Positions 26,844-35,461 of a stretch of 64,000 bases of DNA are shown here, piece by piece (position 1 is the stretch's first letter; every line of letters starts with the position of its first letter). The DNA lies in the NCBI GenBank assembly GCA_035624355.1, contig DASPRQ010000027.1:17845-81844 (forward strand). The letters run 5' to 3'. The notes beneath the pieces were generated by a model. That model did no database searches, was not told where the DNA came from, and saw nothing but the letters and a program-made list of their open reading frames with translations. The DNA is from Usitatibacter sp035624355. GTDB taxonomy: Bacteria; Pseudomonadota; Gammaproteobacteria; Burkholderiales; Usitatibacteraceae. The translations under genes and the position numbers were made by a program.

Positions 26844-28502
26844 TTGCGCCGATCGCTTCCGACCGTGGGGCTCGTGGTCGCTTTCCTCGCGGCCGGCGCG
26901 CTGCTCGCGTGGCCGCTGCGCCACGGCGGCGCGTTCCTCGACGATTTCCTCTTCCTCGCGCTCGGCCGGCACGAGGACGATCTCCTCGCGCTCGTCACCC
27001 GCGACGCGGTGGGCGGGTACTTCTTCCGGCCCCTGCCGCTCGCGGGCTGGTGGGCCAGCGTGCGGCTGCTGGGCACCGGCGCCCCCGCGCAGCTCTGCGT
27101 GAGCGTGGCGCTGCACGTGCTGAACGGCGGGATCCTGTACGCGTTCCTCAGGCGCCTGCGCGCCGGCCCCGGGCCCGCGGCGCTCGCGAGCCTCGTCTTC
27201 GTGTGCCATCCCACGGCCTTCGCCGCCACGGCCTGGCTCTCGGATCGCTTCGACCTCTTCTCGACCGGGTTCGGGCTCGGCGCTCTCGTCGCCACGGAGT
27301 CGTTCCTCGTCGCCCCGCGCCCCCGGACGCTCGTCGCGGCCGCCGCCGCCCTGCTCGCGTCGCTCCTCAGCAAGGAGATCGGCTATGTCTTCGCGGCGGC
27401 GGGCGCGCTCATGGCCGCGTGGGTCGTTCGCGACCGCCACGCGGCCTCGCCGCGGGACCGGCTCGCGATTCTCGGGACGATCGCCGCGACGAGCGGCCTC
27501 GCCCTCGGCGCGCGCGCCATCGCGGTGAGGGACGTCGCGAAGCCCCTGTTCGCTGCCCACGGCTGGCTGGCGACGGCGCTCGAAGGCACGGCCCGCTGGG
27601 TCGAGCCGCTTCCGAGATTCCTCGTGGTGACCCACGGCGGACGGCTGGCGATCGTCGCGTGGTGCCTGCTCCTCCTGCTGCTACTCGTCGGGGCTTTGCG
27701 GGGTCGGCGGGCGCCGGGCCGCGAGGGCTTGCGCATGGCCGGGGTGGGGATCGCGATCATGGCGGTGGCGGCGGTCGCGCAGTCGCCCGTGCTGGGATCG
27801 ATGGTGTTCCGGCCGTTCGGCGACGCGCCGTTCGCGTTCGAGTCCCTCGCGGCCTCGCGGCTGTACTACGTCCCGCTCGCGGGCTTCGCGATGGTCGTCG
27901 CCGGCCTCGCGCAGCACGCCGCCGCCGGAGCCCGGTCGCGGCGGGGCGATCTCGCCTTCGCGCTCGCTTGCGTCGCGGCCGTCGCCGGATTGCTCGCCAC
28001 CTCGCGCGCCATCGGCCGCGAGTGGGCGGCGTACACGCAGGCCCGCGTCGCCCCGGTCCTCGAGGCCGCCGTAGCCGCGCTCGCGCCGCGCACCGCCGTG
28101 CAACCCGGATGCAAGGTCTACCTCCTGTCGATGCCGGAAGAGCCGGGCCTCGCGCTCGTCATCGACGTCGCGGTCAAGCAGGCGCTGCCGCGGGGACATC
28201 CCCTCATGGGCTGCTTCATCGAGGGCGAGCGCGCGCCGTGGTACAACCTCGTGCGCTCGCGCGGGCTGCCGCCGGCGGCCGAGCGGCCCCTCGTCCCGCT
28301 CGTCTTCGAAGGCAGGCCGTTTCCTCCCCTGCGGGTAGGCAACCTCACGTACTACTACCTGCGCCTGCCCGACGCTTCCCGCGCGACCGGCGATCCGAAC
28401 GCCACCTTTCTCGCCTATCGCGACGGAGCCTTCGCCGACGTCACCGCGGACGTGCGTGCGGGCCGCCGGACCGTGCGCTTCGCCGACGAGCTCGGACGCT
28501 AG
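26844..28502 (+). CDS. Polytopic membrane protein, candidate GT-C-type glycosyltransferase
   Basis: A 552-residue protein with about ten hydrophobic helices, followed by a ~140-residue soluble C-terminal region (from about residue 410). The first external loop has FLDDFLF. An acidic pair there is common in GT-C glycosyltransferases that use polyprenyl-phosphate sugars. I do not recognise a specific family. The start is uncertain: TTG at 26844 or GTG at 26865. Coupling to the HAD-UbiA gene suggests it uses the lipid-linked sugar made by that enzyme, but this is inference from context only. Confidence 0.6.
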   Translation: MRRSLPTVGLVVAFLAAGALLAWPLRHGGAFLDDFLFLALGRHEDDLLALVTRDAVGGYFFRPLPLAGWWASVRLLGTGAPAQLCVSVALHVLNGGILYAFLRRLRAGPGPAALASLVFVCHPTAFAATAWLSDRFDLFSTGFGLGALVATESFLVAPRPRTLVAAAAALLASLLSKEIGYVFAAAGALMAAWVVRDRHAASPRDRLAILGTIAATSGLALGARAIAVRDVAKPLFAAHGWLATALEGTARWVEPLPRFLVVTHGGRLAIVAWCLLLLLLLVGALRGRRAPGREGLRMAGVGIAIMAVAAVAQSPVLGSMVFRPFGDAPFAFESLAASRLYYVPLAGFAMVVAGLAQHAAAGARSRRGDLAFALACVAAVAGLLATSRAIGREWAAYTQARVAPVLEAAVAALAPRTAVQPGCKVYLLSMPEEPGLALVIDVAVKQALPRGHPLMGCFIEGERAPWYNLVRSRGLPPAAERPLVPLVFEGRPFPPLRVGNLTYYYLRLPDASRATGDPNATFLAYRDGAFADVTADVRAGRRTVRFADELGR

Positions 28503-28506
28503 CGCC

Positions 28507-29364
28507 TCAGGCGGCCCGTTGCGGCGCGTTGCCGCGATGGTAGACGCGATCGGCCGGCAGGAGCTCCGAGGGAGCGAGCAGCCCCTCTGCGCGCAGCGCT
28601 TCGTAATGCGGGGCGAAATCCGGCGCCGTGGCCTCGAAGAGCTCGTCGAAGCCGCGGATCACGAAGTACGTCTCCTGGAAGGTGTCGATCTTGTAGCGCG
28701 TGCGCATGATGCGCAGGAGGTCGAAGCCGACGCGGTTGGGCTCGGGGCTCTCGACGCAGTGGCGGATCTCGCCGCCCGAGGAGAGGATGCCGGCCCCGTA
28801 GGCGCGCAGCCCTTCGCGCGTGTCGATGAGCCCGAACTCGACGGTGTACCAGTACAGCCGCGCGAGCATCTCGATCGCGCCCAGCGCGTGGGCCTTGATG
28901 CCGCCGCGCCCGTAGGCCTGCATGTAGTCGGCGAAGACGGGATTGAAGAGCATCGGCACGTGCCCGAAGAAGTCGTGGAACACGTCGGGCTCGACGATGT
29001 AATCGAACTCGCCCGGCTCGCGCAGCCACACCGTCACGGGGAAGCGGCGGTTCGCGAGGTGCTCGAAGAAGACGAGGTCGGGCACGAGCCCCGGGACCGC
29101 GGCGAGCTCCCAGCGCGTGGCCGCGGCGAGCCTGCGGTTGATCGCCTCGAAGCGCGGGATGCCCGCCTCGTAGTCGAGGGTGGCGAGCGTGGCGCGGAAC
29201 TCCTCGCAGGCGTAGCGCGGGACGAGCGCCGCCTGCCGTGCGCACAGCCGCCGCCACAGCTCGTGCTCCTCGCGCGTGTAGGCGCCCCAGTCCTGCTCCA
29301 CCGTGTAGTCGGCACGGATGCGGCTGTAGTCGCCGCGCAGCGCGTGGTCGGTCTGGCCCGTCAT
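28507..29364 (-). CDS. phhA: Phenylalanine 4-monooxygenase
   Basis: A 285-residue monomeric bacterial phenylalanine hydroxylase, the pterin-dependent, non-heme-iron enzyme that makes tyrosine. Iron ligands are visible in HDFFGHVPML (two His) and the later Glu of the WYTVEFGLI region. It overlaps the stop of the fumarylacetoacetase-family gene (ATGA) and is the last gene of the hpd-hmgA-FAH-phhA operon. This order lets one transcript feed phenylalanine into the homogentisate route. No pterin-4a-carbinolamine dehydratase gene is nearby. Confidence 0.95.
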   Translation of the reverse strand: MTGQTDHALRGDYSRIRADYTVEQDWGAYTREEHELWRRLCARQAALVPRYACEEFRATLATLDYEAGIPRFEAINRRLAAATRWELAAVPGLVPDLVFFEHLANRRFPVTVWLREPGEFDYIVEPDVFHDFFGHVPMLFNPVFADYMQAYGRGGIKAHALGAIEMLARLYWYTVEFGLIDTREGLRAYGAGILSSGGEIRHCVESPEPNRVGFDLLRIMRTRYKIDTFQETYFVIRGFDELFEATAPDFAPHYEALRAEGLLAPSELLPADRVYHRGNAPQRAA

Positions 29365-30374
29365 CGCGCCGGCCCCGGGGGAACGTAACGCTCCACCCGC
29401 TGCTCGATCGCGCCGAAGACGCTCGCCCCCGCGCGATCGCGCATCTCGATCGAAACCATGTCGCCGAAGCGCAGGAAGGGCGTCTTCGCCGCGCCGCGCT
29501 CCACCTGCTCGACCAGGCGCGCCTCCATCAGGCACGCGTAGCCCGCGGCCGGATCGCGGTTGGAGACCGTGCCGGTGCCGACCAGCGTGCCCGCGGGAAG
29601 CTCGCGCGTCCTCGCGGCGTGGGCGATGAGCTCGGGCAGGCCGAAGGCGGCGTCCACGCCTGCGTCCGGGTGCCCGAGCACCGCACCGTTCACGCGGCAT
29701 TCGAGCGCGAGGTGCACGCGGCCGTCCTTCCACGCCTCGCCCAGCTCGTCGGGCGTGGCGGCCACCGGGGCGAGCGCGTTGGCGCCCTTGCCGTTCACGA
29801 AGCCGAAGCCCTTGGCGAGCTCGGCCGGGATGAGGCGCCGGAACGACACGTCGTTCACGAGGGTTAGGAGGCGCACGGCAAGCGCGGCTTGCGCGGGCGT
29901 GGCGCCCATCGCGACGTCGCCCACGAGGGCCGCCACTTCGCCCTCGAGGTCCACGCCCCAGTCCTCCGAAAGCGCGCGGATGGGATCGCGCGGCCCCATC
30001 ATGCGGCCCGCGCCGCCCTGGTACATGAGCGGATCGCGGTGGAAGCTCTCGGGCACCGTGTCGCCGCGCGCGCGCCTCACGCGCTCCACGTGCGGGAGGT
30101 ACGCGGAGCCGTCGAGCCATTCGTAGGCGCGGGGGAGCGGCGCGTCCACGCCGCCTTCCGCGAGCCGCGCGGCGAAGTCCACCGAGCCCGCGACCGGTCC
30201 GCGCTCGATCGCCGCGGCGAGCTCGGCCAGCCGCGGCGCCACCGCCTCCCAGCGCTCGAGCGCCTCCTGCATCGAGGCGGCGATGCCCCGCGCGGGAACC
30301 GCGCGCGCGAGGTCGCGGCTCACGACCGCGAGCGTGCCGTCGCGCCCCGGCCCCTTCAGCGACGCGAGCTTCAT
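29361..30374 (-). CDS. Fumarylacetoacetate hydrolase family protein (homogentisate pathway)
   Basis: A 337-residue FAH-family protein. It hydrolyses fumarylacetoacetate to fumarate and acetoacetate, judged by its position between hmgA and phhA. Metal-site elements: DWGVDLEGEVAALVGD, ending the acidic triad with an Asp downstream, and the FGFVNGKGANAL and GTGTVSNRD segments. It is shorter than eukaryotic-type FAH (~420), as in many proteobacterial tyrosine operons. It overlaps hmgA and phhA by 4 bp each. Confidence 0.9.
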   Translation of the reverse strand: MKLASLKGPGRDGTLAVVSRDLARAVPARGIAASMQEALERWEAVAPRLAELAAAIERGPVAGSVDFAARLAEGGVDAPLPRAYEWLDGSAYLPHVERVRRARGDTVPESFHRDPLMYQGGAGRMMGPRDPIRALSEDWGVDLEGEVAALVGDVAMGATPAQAALAVRLLTLVNDVSFRRLIPAELAKGFGFVNGKGANALAPVAATPDELGEAWKDGRVHLALECRVNGAVLGHPDAGVDAAFGLPELIAHAARTRELPAGTLVGTGTVSNRDPAAGYACLMEARLVEQVERGAAKTPFLRFGDMVSIEMRDRAGASVFGAIEQRVERYVPPGPAR

Positions 30375-31693
30375 CGCGCGCCCTTGCCCGGGGGGAGGAC
30401 GGCCGCCGCGAACCCGTCCCACGCGCGGTCGTACTCGCGGTCCATCGACGGCGACCGCAGCGCGTGCGCGGTGGGCTCGAATGGATAGCGGCACTCGAAC
30501 ATGAACGCGAGCGCGTCGTCGATGCGGCGGGGAACGAGCTCCGCGCCCACGGCCGCCTCGTACGACGCGCGGTCCGGGCCGTGGGCGGTCATCGCATTGT
30601 GCAGGCTCGCCCCGCCGGGCACGAAGCCGCCGCGCTTCGCCTCGTACTCGCCGCGCACGAGCCCCATGAATTCGCTCATCGCGTTGCGGTGGAAGTAAGG
30701 CGGGCGAAAGGTGTCCTCGGCCACGCTCCAGCGCGGTGGGAAGATCACGAAGTCCACGTTCGCGGTGCCGGGCGTGTCGGAAGGCGACGTGAGCACCGTG
30801 AAGATCGACGGATCGGGATGGTCGAAGGTGACCGTGTTCATCGCGTTGAAGCGCGCGAGGTCGTAGCGGTACGGATGGTAGTTGCCGTGCCACGCGACCA
30901 CGTCGAGGGGCGAATGGCCGCAGCTCGCCGCCCATAGGTGGCCGCCGGAGCGCGCGACGATCTCCGTCGGCCCCGCGCGATCCTCGTACGCCGCGACGGG
31001 CACCTCGAAGTCGCGCGCGTTGGCGAGCCCGTTCGCGCCGATGGGGCCCAGCTCCGGCAGCCGGAACGGCGCGCCGTGGTTCTCGCACACGTAGCCGCGC
31101 GCAGCCCCGCCCGCGAGCCCGACGCGGAAGCGCACGCCCCGGGGGATGACGGCGACCTCGCCGGGCGCGACCACGAGGCGCCCCATCTCGGTCGCGACGT
31201 CCAGGGCGCCCTCCTGCGGGACGAGGAGGAGCTCGCCGTCGGCGTCGTACATCACCCGCTCCATGGAGCGGTTCGCCGCGTAAATGTGCACGCTCGCCCC
31301 GCGCTGCGCGCGTGCGTCGCCGGCGGCGGCGAGGGTGGCCAGTCCCGCGAGGAAATCCGTCGGGCCCTCGGGAAGCTGCGGCGGCCCCCAGCGCAGGCGG
31401 TTGGGCGGGCACTCCGCCTCGCCGCACGGCGCGGCGCGCAGCCGCCCGTCGTCGATGCGCCGGAACGGACCGTGCATCGCCGAGGGGCGCAGGCGGTAGA
31501 GCCACGAGCGCAGGTTCTGCGCGCGCGGCGCGGTGAACGCCGTGCCCGAGAGCTGCTCGGCGTAGAGGCCGAAAGGGACGCGCTGCGGCGAGTTGCGCCC
31601 GCGCGGCAGCGCCCCCTCGACCGCCTCGGTCTCGTGCGGCCCGCCGAGCCCGTGGAGATAGCGCAGCACCGCCTGCGTCGCCCGATCGTTCAT
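30371..31693 (-). CDS. hmgA: Homogentisate 1,2-dioxygenase
   Basis: A 440-residue dioxygenase that opens the homogentisate ring to maleylacetoacetate. Characteristic blocks: N-terminal NSPQRVPFGLYAEQLSGTAFT split across the usual position, VAWHGNYHPYRYDL, and the iron-site region YFHRNAMSEFMGL with the downstream Glu and His. Full length. It starts 14 nt after the hpd stop and overlaps the FAH gene by 4 bp. No maleylacetoacetate isomerase gene occurs in the operon, so isomerisation must be encoded elsewhere or use glutathione non-enzymically. Confidence 0.96.
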   Translation of the reverse strand: MNDRATQAVLRYLHGLGGPHETEAVEGALPRGRNSPQRVPFGLYAEQLSGTAFTAPRAQNLRSWLYRLRPSAMHGPFRRIDDGRLRAAPCGEAECPPNRLRWGPPQLPEGPTDFLAGLATLAAAGDARAQRGASVHIYAANRSMERVMYDADGELLLVPQEGALDVATEMGRLVVAPGEVAVIPRGVRFRVGLAGGAARGYVCENHGAPFRLPELGPIGANGLANARDFEVPVAAYEDRAGPTEIVARSGGHLWAASCGHSPLDVVAWHGNYHPYRYDLARFNAMNTVTFDHPDPSIFTVLTSPSDTPGTANVDFVIFPPRWSVAEDTFRPPYFHRNAMSEFMGLVRGEYEAKRGGFVPGGASLHNAMTAHGPDRASYEAAVGAELVPRRIDDALAFMFECRYPFEPTAHALRSPSMDREYDRAWDGFAAAVLPPGKGAR

Positions 31694-31707
31694 CGCGTCC
31701 CGCCCGT

Positions 31708-32814
31708 TCAGACCACGCCCCGCGCGATCTGGTCCGCCTCGATCGACTCGAAGAGCGCCCGGAAATTGCCCTCCCCGAAGCCTTCGTTGCCCTTGCGCTG
31801 GATGATCTCGAAGAAGATCGGCCCGATCACGGTCTCGGTGAAGATCTGCAGGAGCTTGTCCTCGCGCCGGTCCTTGTCGAGCCCCTCGCCGTCGATGAGG
31901 ATGCGGTCGCGCCTCAGGCGCTCGAGGTCCTCGCCGTGGTCGGGCATGCGCGCGCGCACCCGCTCGTAGTAGGCGTCGGGGGTATCGAGGAAGCGCACGC
32001 CGCGCGCGCGCAGCGCCTCCACGGTCCCGTAGATGTCCGCGGTCGAGAGCGCGATGTGCTGGATGCCCTCGCCCTTGTACGCGTCGAGGTACTCCTGGAT
32101 CTGCGACTTGCGGTCCGAGGGCTCGTTGATCGGGATGCGGATCTTGCCGCAGGGGCTCGTCAGCGCGCGCGAGGTGAGCCCGGTCCTGCGCCCCTGGATG
32201 TCGAAGTAGCGGATCTCGCGGAAGCCGAAGAGCCGCTCGTAGAACTCCGCCCACACGTCCATGCGCCCGGGGTAGACGTTGTGCGTGAGGTGGTCGATCT
32301 CGCCGAGCCCCGCGCCGCCGGGATGCTGCGGAGCGCCCTCGATCGGCACGAAGTCCACGTCGTAGATCGAGAGGCTCCCGCCCGCGTAGCCTCCCGATGA
32401 GGAATTCCTCGGGTAGCGGTCGACGAGGTAGATGAGGCTCCCGCCGATGCCCTGGATCGCCGGGATGCTGAGCTCCATGGGCCCCACCTTGCCGTGGAAG
32501 GGCTTCGCCCCCAGGCCGAGCGCCCGGGTGTAGGCGCGCGCCGCGTCCTTCACCCGGATCGCGAAGGCGCACGCCGACGGCCCGTGCACGCGCGCGAACG
32601 ATTGGGCGAAGCTGTCGGGCTCGCGGTTCACGACGAAGTTGATCGCGCCCTGGCGGTAGAGGAGCACGTCCTTCGAGCGGTGGCGCGCGACGGCGACGAA
32701 GCCCATCTGCTCGAAGAGCTCGCCCAGCAGCCCCGGATCGGGCGCGGTGTATTCGACGAACTCGAAGCCGTCGGTGCCCATGGGGTTGTCGCGGATCGGC
32801 TCGGCGGGGCTCAT
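31708..32814 (-). CDS. hpd: 4-hydroxyphenylpyruvate dioxygenase
   Basis: A 368-residue two-domain VOC-fold dioxygenase converting 4-hydroxyphenylpyruvate to homogentisate. The iron ligands are seen in IDHLTHNV, IQHIAL and FFEIIQRKG near the C-terminus. The start at ATG 32814 is chosen because GAGGAGGCCGCC precedes it; longer in-frame versions would cross the promoter and operator region. First gene of the tyrosine catabolic operon, divergent from an Lrp/AsnC-type regulator. Confidence 0.95.
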   Translation of the reverse strand: MSPAEPIRDNPMGTDGFEFVEYTAPDPGLLGELFEQMGFVAVARHRSKDVLLYRQGAINFVVNREPDSFAQSFARVHGPSACAFAIRVKDAARAYTRALGLGAKPFHGKVGPMELSIPAIQGIGGSLIYLVDRYPRNSSSGGYAGGSLSIYDVDFVPIEGAPQHPGGAGLGEIDHLTHNVYPGRMDVWAEFYERLFGFREIRYFDIQGRRTGLTSRALTSPCGKIRIPINEPSDRKSQIQEYLDAYKGEGIQHIALSTADIYGTVEALRARGVRFLDTPDAYYERVRARMPDHGEDLERLRRDRILIDGEGLDKDRREDKLLQIFTETVIGPIFFEIIQRKGNEGFGEGNFRALFESIEADQIARGVV

Positions 32815-32853
32815 GGCGGCCTCCTCGGCTCGGCGTGGCGGGAATGCGCCAGT

Positions 32854-32884
32854 GTATAACGCACCCGCCGCAATAGGATTGCAA
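32854..32884 (-). promoter_or_regulatory. Putative hpd promoter
   Basis: On the minus strand TTGCAA (32879-32884) and TTATAC (32854-32859) are separated by 19 nt and lie upstream of hpd with about 40 nt of leader. The -35 overlaps the first palindromic operator at 32870-32882. Spacing is slightly long, so this is tentative. Confidence 0.4.
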
Positions 32885-32925
32885 AGTCGAGCGCCTTTGG
32901 CGCGCTTCGCGCAATAATATTGCGC
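32870..32925. promoter_or_regulatory. Pair of palindromic operator-like sites for the Lrp/AsnC regulator
   Basis: Site A, 32870-32882: GCAATAGGATTGC. Site B, 32909-32925: GCGCAATAATATTGCGC, a perfect palindrome. Both share GCAAT...ATTGC, and their centres are ~41 bp apart, four helical turns. They lie in the 134-bp gap between hpd and the divergent regulator and are AT-rich islands in very GC-rich DNA. This fits dimers of an AsnC/Lrp protein binding on one face of the helix. That the adjacent regulator binds them is inferred. Confidence 0.65.
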
Positions 32926-32948
32926 CATTCCCATCCCGCGCGACCGAC

Positions 32949-33431
32949 ATGACGCCCCTTCGCCTCTCCCGCACCGACCGCCGCCTCCTCGACCTCCTGC
33001 AGCGCGACGCGAGCCTCACCAACCAGGAGCTCGCCGCGCGCGTGAGCCTGTCGCCGAGCGCGTGCCTGCGCCGGGTGCGCGCCCTCGAGCGCGCGGGCGT
33101 GATCCGCCGCTACGTGGCCCTGCTCGACGCGCGCAAGGTCGGGCTCGGCCTCGTGGGCTTCGTCACGGTGAAGCTCGAGAAGCGGGGGCGCATGCCGACC
33201 GACGCCTTCGCCCGGGCGGTGAAGGACTGGCCCGAGGTGCTCGCCTGCCACGCGCTCACGGGCGACATGGACTACGTCCTGCGCGTGCAGGTGGAGGACC
33301 TCGACCACTTCTCGCGCTTCGTGATGGAGTCCCTCCTCAAGCACCCCGGCGTGCTCGACGTGAAGTCGAGCTTCGTGCTCGAGGAGGTGAAGGAGACGAC
33401 CGCGCTGCCGCTCGCGCACCTCGCCGCATGA
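32949..33431 (+). CDS. Lrp/AsnC family transcriptional regulator
   Basis: A 160-residue Lrp-type regulator. An N-terminal helix-turn-helix (DRRLLDLLQRDASLTNQELA, then VSLSPSACLRRVRALE) is followed by the RAM/AsnC ligand-binding domain (VLACHALTGDMDYVLRV). Divergent from the hpd operon, it probably senses an aromatic amino acid or a pathway intermediate and controls both transcripts through the two palindromes. Downstream, 33432-33545 is a 114-bp gap in which I see nothing besides the next gene's start region. Confidence 0.93.
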   Translation: MTPLRLSRTDRRLLDLLQRDASLTNQELAARVSLSPSACLRRVRALERAGVIRRYVALLDARKVGLGLVGFVTVKLEKRGRMPTDAFARAVKDWPEVLACHALTGDMDYVLRVQVEDLDHFSRFVMESLLKHPGVLDVKSSFVLEEVKETTALPLAHLAA

Positions 33432-33545
33432 GTCGCGCGGGCGCCCGCGGCCAAATTGACTTGCCGCGCGGCGTTCCGGCATGATGGGCCCGTCCGCCCG
33501 CGGCGCCGAGACGTCGATGCGGCACCGCCCGCGCCGCCCCTTCCC

Positions 33546-34529
33546 GTGATCGCCTTCCTCCTGCGCCGAGCGCTCCAGGCCATCCTCGTGATGCTGGTGG
33601 TGGGATTCATCTCGTTCGGGCTGTTCAACTTCGTGGGCGATCCGGTGTCCCAGATGGTGCCCCCCGAAGCCACCCAGGCGGACCGCGACGCCATGCGCCA
33701 CGCCCTCGGGCTCGACCGCCCCTTCTACGTCCAGTTCGGCACCTTCCTCGCCAACGCGCTGCACGGCGACTTCGGCCTGTCGCTGCGGCTGGGGCGCCCC
33801 GTGTCCGCGCTCATCGCCGAGCGGCTCCCGGCCACGCTGGAGCTCTCCTTCACGGCGGCGCTCATCGGGCTCGCGGTGGGGATCCCCGCCGGCGTCTATA
33901 CGGCGCTCAAGCGCGACTCGTGGCTTTCGCGCGCGACGCTCACCATCTCGCTCGTCGGCGTGTCGCTGCCCAACTTCATCATCGGCATCTTCCTCATCCT
34001 CGTGTTCGCCGTGTGGCTGGGCGTGCTGCCCTCCTTCGGCCGTGGAGATACGGTGCAGCTGGGGTTCTGGTCCACGGGGCTGCTCACGGCCTCGGGCCTC
34101 AAGGCGCTGATCCTTCCGGCCATCACGCTCGGCTTCTTTCCGCTCACGCTCGTCATGCGGCTCGTGCGCTCGGAGATGCTCGAGGTGCTGAGGTCGGACT
34201 ACATCAAGTTCGCCCGCGCGCGCGGCCTCACCGACCGCGCCGTGAACTTCGGCCACGCGCTCCGCAACACGCTCGTGCCGGTGATCACGATCACGGGCCT
34301 GCAGCTCGGCGGCATCATCGCCTTCGCGATCATCACCGAGCAGGTGTTCCAGTGGCCCGGGATGGGGCTGCTCTTCGTCCAGGCGGTGCAGTTCGCCGAC
34401 GTCCCGGTGATGGCGGCGTACCTGTGCCTCATCGGGCTCGTCTTCGTGGTGATCAACCTCGTGGTGGACCTGCTCTACTACCTCGTCGATCCGCGGCTGC
34501 GGGTCGAGAAGGGCGCCGAGGCCCGCTGA
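33546..34529 (+). CDS. ABC transporter permease, DppB/OppB type
   Basis: A 327-residue inner-membrane permease with six transmembrane helices, the N-terminal family block FLLRRALQAILVMLVVGFISF and the EAA-type cytoplasmic loop RSEMLEVLRSDYIKFARARGL. It begins at GTG 33546 (VIAFLLRR); an upstream frame extension is Arg/Pro-rich and non-conserved. First gene of a five-gene peptide/nickel-type transporter operon. The stop overlaps the next start (TGATG). Confidence 0.93.
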   Translation: MIAFLLRRALQAILVMLVVGFISFGLFNFVGDPVSQMVPPEATQADRDAMRHALGLDRPFYVQFGTFLANALHGDFGLSLRLGRPVSALIAERLPATLELSFTAALIGLAVGIPAGVYTALKRDSWLSRATLTISLVGVSLPNFIIGIFLILVFAVWLGVLPSFGRGDTVQLGFWSTGLLTASGLKALILPAITLGFFPLTLVMRLVRSEMLEVLRSDYIKFARARGLTDRAVNFGHALRNTLVPVITITGLQLGGIIAFAIITEQVFQWPGMGLLFVQAVQFADVPVMAAYLCLIGLVFVVINLVVDLLYYLVDPRLRVEKGAEAR

Positions 34530-35440
34530 TGCCCTCGCTCGCCGCCCTGCTCGACAGCGACGTCTTCTACAGCTTCCGGCGCCGGCCCGAGGTGATCGTC
34601 TCGGCCGTCGTCGTGGCCGCCTTCGTCGTGGGCGCGCTCTTCGCGCCGTGGGTCGCGCCCCACGACCCGTTCGACCTCGCCACGCTCAACCTCGGCGACG
34701 CCTTCACGCCCCCCGCGTGGAGCGGCCACGGCCACGCCGGCTACCTCTTCGGCACCGACGACCAGGGGCGCGACATGCTCTCGGCGATCATCTTCGGCTC
34801 GCGGATGTCGCTGCTCGTGGGCCTGGTCTCCACGCTGGCCGCGCTCGTCCTCGGGGTCGCCCTCGGGCTCGTGAGCGGCTACGCGGGCGGCGCGGTGGAC
34901 GCGTTCATCATGCGGGTGGCCGACGTGCAGCTGTCCTTCCCCGCGATCCTCATCGCGCTCCTCGTGGACGGGCTCGCGCGCGCGGCCCTGCCGCGCGAGA
35001 TGCAGGACCAGCTGGCGCTCTACGTCCTCGTGGTCGCGATCGCGGCCTCGGGCTGGGTGCGCTACGCCCGGACCGTGCGCGGCACCACCCTCGTCGAGCG
35101 CAACAAGGAGTACGTCCAGGCCGCGCGCGTGATCGGAAGGCATCCGGCCGCCATCATGTTCTCCCACGTGCTGCCCAACACGCTGGGACCCGTGCTCGTG
35201 CTCGGCACGCTGCACATCGGGGAAGCGATCATCACCGAGGCGACGCTGTCGTACCTGGGGGTGGGCGTGCCGCCGACGCAGCCCTCGCTCGGCACGCTGA
35301 TCCGCAACGGCAACGACTTCCTGCTTTCGGGGGAATGGTGGATCACCGTGTTCCCCGCCGCGGCCCTGGTCCTGCTGGTGCTCGCCATCAACGTCCTGGG
35401 GGACTGGCTTCGCGACGCCCTCAACCCCAGGCTTCGCTAG
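34529..35440 (+). CDS. ABC transporter permease, DppC/OppC type
   Basis: A 303-residue permease partner: the DppC signature FGTDDQGRDMLSAIIFGSRMS after the first helix, and the EAA loop NKEYVQAARVIGRHPAAIMF. Six membrane segments. With DppB it forms the transmembrane pore for a peptide- or opine-like substrate. Translationally coupled to the upstream gene by a TGATG overlap. Confidence 0.94.
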   Translation: MPSLAALLDSDVFYSFRRRPEVIVSAVVVAAFVVGALFAPWVAPHDPFDLATLNLGDAFTPPAWSGHGHAGYLFGTDDQGRDMLSAIIFGSRMSLLVGLVSTLAALVLGVALGLVSGYAGGAVDAFIMRVADVQLSFPAILIALLVDGLARAALPREMQDQLALYVLVVAIAASGWVRYARTVRGTTLVERNKEYVQAARVIGRHPAAIMFSHVLPNTLGPVLVLGTLHIGEAIITEATLSYLGVGVPPTQPSLGTLIRNGNDFLLSGEWWITVFPAAALVLLVLAINVLGDWLRDALNPRLR

Positions 35441-35461
35441 CGTCGCGTGAAAGGCCGTGCC

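Noticed and set aside
33456..33545. N-terminal extension of the DppB permease
   Set aside because: The extra 30 residues are Arg/Pro-rich and non-conserved. The GTG at 33546 gives the normal permease start.
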